From the NCBI RefSeq assembly GCF_963169125.1, contig NC_084802.1, positions 20,615,107 through 20,679,106 on the forward strand: a stretch of 64,000 bases of DNA. Reading direction: 5' to 3'. Made by a program: the position numbers and the translations under genes. Positions 45,311-55,733 of the stretch are shown here, in pieces. The first letter of the stretch is position 1. The number at the start of each line of letters is the position of its first letter. The notes under the pieces were generated by a model. That model made no database searches and was not told the origin of the DNA. It saw only the letters and a program-made list of their open reading frames with translations. This stretch comes from Humulus lupulus. Its lineage: Eukaryota > Streptophyta > Magnoliopsida > Rosales > Cannabaceae.

Positions 45311-47289
45311 TCTAAAGAACTATCTCAATATTCAGTTTTTTATTTTTGGGCTTAATGGAGTTCTAAAAAGAAAAAAAAGGAATGTAAGTGTTTGTATACC
45401 TGGTGGACAGGTGTTTGGTGTTGAGATTTGTTCTCAATTTTAGATATGAAGATTTCAAAATCTAAAATTGGGTTTTCTTTTTATTATTTTTATGTATTTA
45501 TTATAAAGTGGATATAATGCTAGGATTTGTATGGTGCTAACAAGTGCTTGAATATATGTGGACAATACTTTTTTGTTTAATGAACCCCAATATGTTTAAC
45601 TATAGAAGAACAAAATAACAAATATATAAAAAAATGTATCCTTCATAGCCCTTAAAATTGCCCTAATAAACTTATTTGAAGTGAGGAAAATTCCAAATGG
45701 TATAAAGAAAAATCTCCAGGGCATATATAATAGTGTGGTGGTGTGGCTACAGACTTCTTACTTCTTATCCATATTGGAGCATAAAATTGGCTATTTTCTT
45801 CTTTGGTATTCATTCATTCCAGTTATTTTCATCATAATTAATGCCATATTCCACTGTAAAGAAATTATTAAAAAAAAATGTATATACAAACAAGGTAGAC
45901 AATTAATGAGAAAATGTTCCCTCCCTCTATCTCTTTCAATCCATTTTTCTACTCATTATAGTATTTTCTTATCTTAACATCTTTTTACCTGCATTTTTTC
46001 CTATTACTTTATGATTGGCATGTGGCTTTTGGTATCAAGAAGATTACCCTTTTCACATACTATTTTCAGATAAAATCTTTTTGATTTTCTTAATAAATTT
46101 ACATTTTTTTTTTCACTCAAAAGGTATTATCCTTCACTCAAGCAATACACAAACCACTGTTATTTATAGGGTTTTTTTTTTACTGGGAGAAGTTCCAAGA
46201 ACACAATTTTATACACAAGTTTTTACATCATTTTTACACCATTAGAATAAACTAGATCTCATGGCTAAAATTAAATCAAACGGTATTATTCGAGAAAATT
46301 GAGTCTAAGGACTAAAATATTATTTTGATATATTTTGTAAAATATAAGATTCGAATTATTATTTAACAAAATACAAGAACTGATTTCGTATTTGAAAAAA
46401 ACACAAATGTCAAACTGATTTTTTTCTTAAAAAAAATACCATATATACATGTATATTTGTATAAAAAAATTATAAATGGAATTACAATTATATGTATGTT
46501 TTTCATCTTTGCATCTCAAATTCATTTATAATTTTTGTCCATAATTTTTTTTGGGTCATTATATTTACACCCCAAAAATATATATAGAAATCCCATTAAT
46601 TAAAAAAAATTAACTTTTTAAATCATTTTTAACATTTTTTCTCAATATATTTTTTGATATTCTTTAATGTCTTTTTTTTTGTCAATTTTAATAATTTTAT
46701 TTTATCTTGTTTTCATAATTTCTTTAAAAATAATATATAATCTTTTAGAAAAAAAACTTCTACTTTAATAAGTTTTTTTTATATATATATTTTATTTTAT
46801 TTAAATATTTAAAATATATATTTTTTACATGAATTTTTTAAAATATGAAAAAGAGTTTTTTTTTTTTTTAAATGTGAGCATAAATTGAAAAAATATATAT
46901 TGTATATTAATTTTTAATAAAAATAGGGTCTTAATCAAATTTTGGGTACAAATATAAAATACCCTTTTTTTTTTTCCTCTCAAAGTCTTGAAATCAATAT
47001 TATTAATAAGCTCATATGTCATAACTAATTTAAAATTATATGATGATAATAAAATATATTAAAAACATATGAATAATAAGGAACAGTTATCCATTAAAAA
47101 ATGTTATTAATTTGATAAAAATATCATGATTTAGAAATTTGAAAATTTAGTGCTTTTTTTTTTGTCTTAAAATCATATGGTCGGGTTTTGTTTTTGTTTT
47201 TGTTTTCTCTATCTTAAAATCACACACATACATCAATCATATGTGGTACTAACAATTATATAATTTTTACAATATTAATAGCAAAATTT
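45311..47289. other. AT-rich intergenic DNA upstream of the thioredoxin gene
   Basis: About 2 kb with many A and T runs and no convincing gene. The part just right of 45310 should contain the thioredoxin promoter and leader. Short frames in this region are low-complexity and show no domain. Confidence 0.6.
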
Positions 47290-47319
47290 TAGTTTTCTTT
47301 TATTAATGAGATGCTTTCA

Positions 47320-48567
47320 TTAATAACTGCTATCCTCAAAATTCAAGGATAACAAAATAGAGGGAATATCATCCCCTCTAAAAATAAAATCTGAGGAGGA
47401 ACAAGATTCTCTTGCAACATGATGAGAAATTTTGTTCCCAGATCGTTTAACAAAGACAATAGAAACATTGTTCAAACTATGGAGCAGTTCCATACAACCA
47501 TTTATCAATAAACCTCAAGGAGATATTAAACATGAAGAGCTTGTAATAGCTTGGACCACTCTTAAACAACCAGAGTCAGCTACTAGGCCAATTTTTGGAT
47601 TTAATCCAACTGAGAGCCTCCTTGACCCCCATTGCTTCAACCACTTCAGGAGTGACAACTCCATTCCTGCTGCGTCCATGAACTTCTAGTAGCAACCCTG
47701 TGTGATCACGCGCAACCCAACCTAGACCAAACGTCCCTCTACCAATAGCGATAGAAGCATCCACATTAACCTTGATCGTATTCTCCTGAGGCTTTACCCA
47801 ATGCTCACTCCCATCCCCAGGCACTATCATACCTATGGGCGGTTGCTTATCAAACTCTTGAGCATTAATCCATTGATCAAGACTATGTTTTGCTAAGTTT
47901 ACTGTCTCATCAACAGAAGAATGCCTTTGCTGCCAAATAAGATCATTCCGCCCTTTCCGTATTGCCCAACACATCATCCCCATCCTAGCCGATTCCTCCT
48001 TAGAGTACCTACATAGAGATGATCTGAACCAAGACGCAAAAATTGATGTCTCACCTGCATTAAGTTGAAAACCAACTTTCCGCCAACACTGAGAGGCAAA
48101 AGGACAATCTACCAAACAGTGGAAAATAGATTTTGCAGAGAGATGACAGCTTGGACAATCCATTACTACACCGACATGCTTTATGCGAAGTTGAACCCGA
48201 GTAGGAAAGCATCCAGTAGGAGCACGCCACAGGAAATTCTTCACCTTTGGAGGGACTTTTAAACTCCACAGTTTCCTCTATAATGCCAAGTCTGCATCTA
48301 AATGTTGTTCTTCTTTCAGATTTTGAAGCAGGTGATAAGCACTTTTGACCATATAATGCCCTGTACCATCCATCCACCAGTACCACCTGTCATGGCCTAC
48401 AGTAGAGCTAAGAGGAATAATGTAAACCAACTTAATATCTCTCTCCTCAAATAAGTAATTAATCAGATCCTCATCCCAAGCTTTTTCTTCTATCTTCCTC
48501 AACGTACTGACCTTTTGATGCTGTTGGGTGCATTGAAACAACCATCGGATGGAGCCTATCAGGTAAC
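47320..48567 (-). pseudogene. LINE ORF2 C-terminus: zf-RVT and RNase H-like domain
   Basis: Fragments on the - strand: 48541-48278 (MVKSAYHLLQ-type segment before the zinc domain) and 48244-47576. The latter starts FLWRAPTGCFPTRVQL, has the C..C/H..C pattern CPSCHLSAKSIFHCLVDCPFA of zf-RVT, and continues into an RNase H-like domain with VNVDASI and GLGWVARDH. Fragment 47508-47320 is the end of the RNase H-like domain (RSGNKISHHVAR). The frame shifts near 48260 and a stop near 47570 show that it is not functional. Confidence 0.82.
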
Positions 48568-48572
48568 CACGG

Positions 48573-50628
48573 TGTTGATCCCAAAAGAGGGTATGTTTTA
48601 ATATTTAAACTCGCAAGTGCACGAATCGTTTCAGAATATAATGTTCATGTAAGTACGAGGTCGAACCCATGGGAGTTGACTAACATCAAAAGAAACTATT
48701 TCAAACAAAGCAATAATATTCTAACCTAGTTCCAAATATTTGATGAGATTTTGTTTTAGAAAAATAAAAGACAAGTAATAAAAAGATTTAAGATTAAATA
48801 GAAAAATGGTTTTCGAATGAGATATGTAAAATAAGATTATTAAGATATTAGAATCCACAAAATGCAAGTTCAATAGTATTTATAAGTATATTGATTCCCA
48901 AGTTTAGATATAGTTGAAATAAATCACACTATATTTTTTCTCAAAATACATTTTCTATTCAAGCACAAGTTTTTTTTAAAAAATGTAGGATTTTTCTTCA
49001 CTTATATAAGATATAATTTTTAAGCATTAGTTGTGTTACAACCTAATGAAACTACAAAAAATCAAAGAGATTATGTTTAGGCAAAATATGATACTTATGC
49101 TCTAAGAATTAGATGTGAACAATTTAATGAAAAACATTTAATCAAAGAATATCATATTTTTGCATAATGAAGAACTAAGTGTAATATGCTTTAACACTCA
49201 ATAATAGATGAAAAATGCATATCTTTGATAGAAAAATCCATAAACATTGTTACACAAATAGGAAATCAACATACAATAAAAAAAAAATACTATCTAGTTA
49301 CATTTTGCTTCATCATCATCTTAATAACATTTGAAAAAGATTAGAAGCTCATAACTAGATTGCAATAAAAATTACAAAATAACATACTTGACATGCTCTT
49401 CAAAAGATGAAAATGGTAGAGAAAATAGTGAAAAGAAGAGAGAAAAATATGTGTAGAAGATGTTGAAAAGATGAAGAAGAAGAGCTCCCCAAATGGTCTT
49501 ACAAGACTCTATTTATAGGAAAAATATGGAGATTAAATTAATCAAATTAAAATAAATAAATTGATTAATTTAATTGTGTTGGGAAGTGGTAGGATAAATA
49601 GAGTAAGTGTAAGAGTATTGGAAAGATGAAATGTTTGGTTGGGTAAAAGATTAGTGAAAAGCTAGGGTAAAAAAAATAAATTAGGAATGTTTATTTAGGT
49701 AAGAAAAATAGGGAAGAGTGAATTGATATTTGAGTGAAAAATATTGGGAATAAAAATGTGAGTTTTGGCCTTTTTGGTGGCTATGTTCAGTTAATTCGGT
49801 GGTGGGCCGAATGGAGGAAATGACAGTTGGTTGACTTGGGCCAAAGGGCTGGGTTTAATGCAACAGGCGGGCTGGTGGCAGGCCCACGGTGGGCTGCTTT
49901 GCTGATGGCCTGGGCTTTAGGCGTGACAAACAGCAGCTGAAGTGATTCGGTTGTGTAATGGAGTTGTGTTGCTGCTGGGTGTTGAGGAGAGTGGATAGGT
50001 GGCGGCGTGATGAGGTGAAGGAGGCTTGGAGTCAATGGGCAGCCAGGCGTGGCTGAATGGAGGTGGCATTTGACTTGGGGCTGAAGCTGGCAGGCGTGAA
50101 GGCTGAGAGATGTGGTTGGGCCTGGGCAGGTGCGGCCCAATCCGTGGGGTGCTTTGGGCCTTGGTGTGGGCCTGCTGAAGAAGATGGCCTTGCCAATTTT
50201 TGCTATTTCTTCTTCACAAATGCCAATCTTCTTTCCTTCTCTTTATTCTTCAAACACAACAAAGATACAACATAATTCCTACACCATAAAAAATTAAATT
50301 AAATAACAATCAAATATTTTCAACTATAAATAAATCATATTAATTATTTGAAAATACTTAATTAAAACTTAATTTAATTTATCAATAAAGATCAACAAAA
50401 TTGCACTTTTATTTTACTTCTAACTAAACTATATTAATTACACATAATTTAAACTACAACATATTATAATAAAATATCTATAAAAATGTATAAAAATCTA
50501 GAAAATTACAATAAGACTAATAAATGTAAAATTACTTAAAAACTTAATAAATCAATTAAGAACTCAAGAATTAAGCAACAATTAGCACATAAAAAGTGGT
50601 AAAATAACTCTATTTTGTAGAGTTATCA
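48573..50628 (-). mobile_element. Solo LTR S6 (2.06 kb) inside the LINE
   Basis: It starts TGTTGATCCC and ends AGAGTTATCA, with the perfect duplication CACGG at 48568-48572 and 50629-50633. Its left end, read on the - strand, has CTCCCATGGGTTCGACC and CGTGCACTTGCGAG, the same kind of terminal block as LTR S5, which sets the orientation as -. No internal genes are present. A GC-rich patch at 49790-50180 contains GGGCC-rich phrases; frames there (49787-50140) are not recognisable proteins. Removing it restores the LINE frame. Confidence 0.88.
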
Positions 50629-50633
50629 CACGG

Positions 50634-51522
50634 TTCCCCCAAGACGTTGACATTGTTGCCCGAACCAATACTCCATCTCATACCACTTCGCAATAGTTCT
50701 TGAGTCTCCCAAATACTTCTCCAAATGAAACTTGGGTTGGCTCCCAAGTTGGCATTGATAAAAGAACTCCGCAGAGAATACCGAGCCTTAAAAACTTTCC
50801 CCACCAAAGATTCCTCTCTCTCCATTAACCTCCACCCTTGTCTACTTAAGAGAGCCAAATTGAAATCTCTTAGATTCCTAAATCCCATCCCTCTAAAACT
50901 CTTGCTAGAACTCATTCGCTTCCAACTCATCTAATGAATACCTTTCTGTTGTGTTGAGTTTGACTGCCACCAAAATCTACACATATATCTTTCCAAGTCT
51001 TTACACATCTCAAGAGGCAAAAAGAACACACTCATAGCATAAGTGGGAAGAGATTGAATCACCATTTTCAACAAGATCTCCTTTCCCGCTCTAGATAGAA
51101 GCTTACTATCCCAGTTATGTATCCTTTATCTCACCTGTTCCTTTAAAAAACCCAAGATGACATTTTTATTCCTTCCCATGGTATTCGGTAATCCCAAATA
51201 CTTACTGCCAACATTAGCCTCTTGAATACCTAGCCTATGGCAAACTAGATTCCTTGTCATATCCGATGTATTGTAACTAAAGAAAACCGAGGATTTATCA
51301 AGGTTCACTTGCTGCCTTGAAGCATTTTCAAAGGTCTGAAGTAACGTTTGGACTCGAGTTGCCTCATTTTCTGTTGCTTTACAATACAAGTAACTATCAT
51401 TTGCAAAAAAACATCTGAGAAATTGTTGAGGCACCTCTTGCTACCTTGCAGCCATGAATCCACCCTTTTCAGACATAATGCTTAATCAATGCTGAGAAAC
51501 GTTCATGAAAAATAATGAAGAG
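50634..51522 (-). pseudogene. LINE ORF2 reverse transcriptase fragment
   Basis: Fragment 51434-51126 has the RT active-site region FANDSYLYCKA, in which the second residue of the usual FADDS motif pair is changed (A-N-D), followed by NLDKSSVFFS and KYLGLPNTMGRNK. Fragment 50930-50634 has GMGFRNLRDFNLALLSRQGWRL and the FIWRSIWETQELL-type thumb sequence. A stop and frameshift lie between them. The 5' portion of the LINE lies beyond element B, outside the window. Confidence 0.82.
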
Positions 51523-52433
51523 TGTTGACCTGTGAGATTGACCAATAGTCGTATGTACAGTATACGACACCTTTTGAATGAGATAAATATAAATATACGA
51601 CAGAGTACAAATATCTAAACAAAACACACACAAATATATAGTGGTTCAGCCCTGTTCTGATGAACAGTAATAACCTAATCAACTTAGTCTTTAGTATTGA
51701 ATCACCCAATTGACAATTACAGAGATGAACTGAAGAGTTCACTTGTCACAAATTTGCCTAGAGTTTCTCCTCCAAAAAATATTTGTCTCTTGTAAATGAA
51801 GCCCTGGGACCTTTATTTATAGTACCCAGGGGCTGTTACATGATGAGTAAGACTGGGGATCGTGGTTTGGTACACGATCATTGGGAGTGGAGATACGTGT
51901 CCACCTCCCCATGATTATGAGATTGTGGATCTTCTCGTTGTTTATCTGGATCGTGGTTGACGATGCACAACTGAAACCTTCAGGAAAACACTAAGTCTTG
52001 GTTGGTCTATGAGACTTAGGTGCTAGGCCGGATGACCCCTTAGAGCTTGGGTGCTAGGTCTGTTGATCTTTTGGGTGCCAGGCTTGTTGATTTCAACTTG
52101 AACAAGTGTGAACTTTATCCAGCGAAGTGTATTTGGGAGTTTAGGTCGGCCACCCTATGAAGAATAGGGTGGGTCGACCATCTCATGTAGTTCTTGAACA
52201 TGCCAGGCCGACCACCCCTAGGGGTTGGGGTCAGGCCGACCACCCCTATGGGTCTAGGGCCAGGCCGACCACTCCTAGGAGGTTTAAGCCTGATCGACTT
52301 CTCTATAGGTCCTGGACCTATCCATTTTTGTTCATCGATCTTTTTTCAATACTTTGTCATTTTTCCATGACTTGTGATGCCACGTGCTACTTTCTCATTC
52401 GCCACATCATCTCTTGAATTTTGAGGGATGACA
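51523..52433 (-). repeat. Element B 3' LTR
   Basis: 911 bp, starting TGTTGACCTG and ending GGGATGACA on the + strand, followed by the polypurine tract. A TATA-like box for the - strand (CTATAAATAAAGG) lies near 51812-51824. The segment 52140-52290 holds four copies of a GGCCGACCACCC-like motif that also builds the tandem array at 53100-53534 and recurs at 55480-55590 and 58555-58615. Confidence 0.85.
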
Positions 52434-52446
52434 TTTGCCTCCCAAG
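52434..52446 (-). other. Polypurine tract of element B
   Basis: On the - strand CTTGGGAGGCAAA immediately precedes the LTR start TGTCATCCC, in the same place as the tract of element A. Confidence 0.75.
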
Positions 52447-52818
52447 TTTATCGTACTTTGTTCAACATTATGGTAAACTTGATCTGGCCCGAGAAACATA
52501 TCGTAGCAGTACTCTAGCAGCAAAGTCCCTTAGGACATTACGTAGTACTTTTATCAACTATTGATAATTTGCTCAGCACGTATTTTTCAAGGATAATTGT
52601 AATTCCTAAAAATAATTATATTTTTCAAGGAAAATTATTTTCCTAAAAATCTAGTATATTTATCAAGGAATTTTGAAGTCCTAAAAATATAATAGATTTT
52701 TCAAGGAGTTTTGAAGTCCTAAAAATATAATATATTTTTCAAGGAATTTGAATTTTTAACAATACCAGATATTTTTAAAGGAATTTGAATTCCTAAAAAT
52801 ATGCTTAGCCTGAGAGGC

Positions 52819-52826
52819 TATAAGTA
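52819..52826 (+). promoter_or_regulatory. TATA box of the antisense gene in element B
   Basis: GGCTATAAGTAGGGCC is a good TATA context on the + strand, opposite to pol. About 105 bp further a donor TTGGGTAAGC (GT at 52927) would close a leader exon. The matching acceptor TTGTTGCAG ends at 55733 and is followed at once by the ATG at 55734. This repeats the leader design of element A. The leader intron now includes a tandem array and a nested solo LTR. Confidence 0.55.
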
Positions 52827-53099
52827 GGGCCTCACTCATCAGATCCATGACCCATGCGCCTCCTTCAAGAAATTCTGAGCTGTGGAATTCTCCAATTCTT
52901 CATCAACTCTGCGTATCTTCTCTTGGGTAAGCATTCTCTCCTAATCTTTACGTCTTTGATGAATCTGTTTGAATTTCCTTGCTTTTCTCTATTTTGATTT
53001 AAAACAACTGTGTGGTTTGAATAAAAAACTTATTTTTAATCAAAGATTGACTTGATCCTTGTTTCTTTTTGCGTGATACTTTAGGGTTTAGAGGTATGT

Positions 53100-53534
53100 A
53101 GGCCGACCACCCTTAGTTTTTCCTTACCTGGACGATTTCTAGGCCTACAAATCCCTCATAGGCCAACCACCTCTAGGTTTTCCATGGCTTGTGCGATTTC
53201 CAGGGCTACACATCTCATCATGGGCCGAGCACCCTTAGGGCTTCTTTAGCCTGGGCGATTTCCAGGCTTGTAAACTTCATTATGGGCCGAGCACCCCTAG
53301 GGCTTCCTTAGCCTGGGCGATATCCAGGCTTGTAGATTTCATTATGGGCCGAGCATCCCCATGCTTCCTTGACTTGTGTGATTTCCAGGCCTACAATTCC
53401 CATCATAGGCCGACCACCTCTAAGGTTTCCCTAGCCTGTGCGATTTCCAGGCCTACAATTCCCATCATAGGCCGACCACCCCTAGGGTTTCCCTTGCTTG
53501 TGCAATTTCCAGGCTTTCAGATACAGGCATAGGC
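53100..53534. repeat. 62-bp tandem repeats in element B
   Basis: Seven units start with GGCCGACCACC-like sequence at 53101, 53161, 53223, 53285, 53347, 53408 and 53470 (spacing 60-62 bp). Each contains a GGCGATTTCCAGGC-like second half. The eighth unit is interrupted by solo LTR S7 and resumes at 55403. The array lies in the leader intron of the antisense gene. Confidence 0.88.
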
Positions 53535-55402
53535 TGTTGGGGTTTTATGCCCTAATTAAAACCCAAATTCTTTGTAATCTCATTTTATTATCAATAAAAG
53601 AATAGAAATCATTTTTTGACTTGGTTAATCACTTTGCTCACATGTTTTATTTTCATGATTATTTGTTTAATATAAACTTCTATTAAATCTCGAGCATATA
53701 GCTAATCTTATTTATAGTGACGTAATCACAGCGGAATATAAATATGATTATATGTTCAAAATAAGTTAGTCCTAAGATTAGTCAGTGCACAGGATTTACA
53801 CTGACTTGCCAATCTACGATACGATATGATTTACATTACAGTGTTATGTTCTTTCCAGAACATTAGCAAAGTAGATAAGATCGGATGTGTTTGTTACATC
53901 GGACTGGACCGATATTGACAATTGATAAGATAAGTAAACATACCGTTATTATCTATTCTAGTCATATCATATAGTTGACCATAGGTCAATTCAATCTCAA
54001 TTCTGAGTGGTTAGTATTCTAACTAATTGTATTATTTGAGTTCTTTGACTTGTTCGTTACCAGCTTACCCTACGGACTAGCCCATACTTACATCTTGGGA
54101 ACTCGGTAGTATAATTGAGTGGGAGTGTTAATCATAGATATGAACATCTATAGCTTCTGATGAAGAAGTGAAATGATAGTTTCCTTTTAGTTTGGTTCAA
54201 GGTGTTAAATGATAGATATTTCATTTCAGTAATTAAATTAGTTTACTGAAATATCATTTACAAGGAACTAAGTGTTTTAAGGATAAATTACAATGAGGGG
54301 TAAAACAGTATTTTAGTCCTATCTCATTGTAGACCGTTTATAGAGGATCGAGTGACAATTGTGGTTGTAACAATGGATAATTAATAGTGTATCTATATTT
54401 GTTATAGAGCATTCTATGAATTCAAGAGTGCAATTTCGAGTCTATAGTGGAGTCACGAGGAATTAATAAGTTAGTAAATTTATTTGTTAGATTTATGATA
54501 ACTTATTGGAGCTTGATTTCATAGGCCTATGGTCCCCATTGTACCTTGTATGAAATCATCTAGATAGTCTTAATTAATTGATTTAATCATCAATTAGAAT
54601 TATCAAAGTTGACCAGGTCAATTTTGGATAGTTTCACAGAGTTGTGTAATTTTGAGAAGAATAGAGAAATCATGGCATATTTATTAATTAAGATAAATTG
54701 GTATCTAAATTAATAAATAAGTTTAAATCAAGGTTCAAATTATAAATAATTAATTTGATGAAGGATTTAAATAATTATTTAATTAATTAAATCAATAGAA
54801 AATAATACTGGCCTTGATTTTAAGTCCAATGAGCTTATAATAAAATGGGAAATTTCACGGGCCTAAAGCCCATGATAATTTCGACCTAGGGCTTTAAAAT
54901 GGCTATTATTTTATTGATTTTTTAATTAAATTAAATGGCCTAATTAAGTCTATAAAAGGAGTGCTTAGAGAGAAGTCATGAGTTAAGATTTCTGAGACGA
55001 CAGATAAGTTTAATCACTTGTAATCTGATAGTTTTAGATTCTCTCTAAACACAAGTCCTTTTCTAAGTCTCTTTGTTATTTTCTCTTCTTCTCTCTATAT
55101 CTATCTCATGTGTTGAGAATTTCCCACACTATTCTAGGTGGTTCTAAGGATACATTGGAAGATTGTGAAGAAAATAGAAGATCGGTTCAGTTTCTTGATA
55201 ATACTCTGCGACAGAGAGGATACAAGAGTTAAAGAAACTGAAGGAATGACTCTTTCATTCCGCTGCGCATACTGTAAGTATTCTATTCTTTGTTTCTCTT
55301 TGAATTCAATTTTAGAAAATGTTTTAGGCTATCTCGTATTAATTTGTTTAATATTAGATATACACGAAAATAAATAAAGATCCTGTATAAGTTTTCCCAA
55401 CA
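53535..55402 (+). mobile_element. Solo LTR S7 (1.87 kb) inside element B
   Basis: It starts TGTTGGGGTTTTATGCCC and ends TTTTCCCAACA, with perfect duplication TAGGC at 53530-53534 and 55403-55407. It belongs to the family of S4 (17039-18896), in opposite orientation and strongly similar along the length. A TATA box at about 54952 (CTATAAAAGG) sets the + orientation. No internal genes are present. It is younger than element B. Confidence 0.93.
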
Positions 55403-55733
55403 TAGGCGACTCCCAGGGTTACAAATCCAAGTCTAGATTGCATTTCCCATGTCTTGGGTGATTTCAAGGGTTCCCAGGCCTGGGTGGTCGGCCCAAACCT
55501 TAGCATAGGTTGATCACCATACCCCCTGGGAAGTTTTTAGGGATCAAAGATCTTGGATGGTCGGCCCAACCATAGGCCGACCACCCCGGACCCTAAATTT
55601 TTTTCCCTTTAATTTCTTCACTTTTTCTCCTTAGTAATAGACATGCCCCCAACCATTGGCCTATATGGTTTGTGGTAGGGAGTTTCATTATGAAGATATA
55701 CTAACTTTACTTTTTGTCCTCTCTTTGTTGCAG

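Larger units (their letters stand above)
47290..51522 (-). mobile_element. LINE (non-LTR retrotransposon) remnant, split by a solo LTR and by element B
   Basis: The - strand carries the end of a LINE reverse transcriptase (51434-50634), then, beyond the 2.06-kb LTR S6, its zinc-binding domain and RNase H-like end (48567 to about 47320). The joint at the S6 site reads in frame through a GEPWLP-type motif typical of plant L1-like elements. Sequence upstream of the RT fragment is cut off at 51522 by element B. The left end near 47290 is estimated from where protein similarity ceases. Confidence 0.82.

Noticed and set aside
49787..50275. Frames of 117 and 72 codons in GC-rich DNA
   Set aside because: They lie within solo LTR S6, show no domain and contain simple GGGCC-type repetition.
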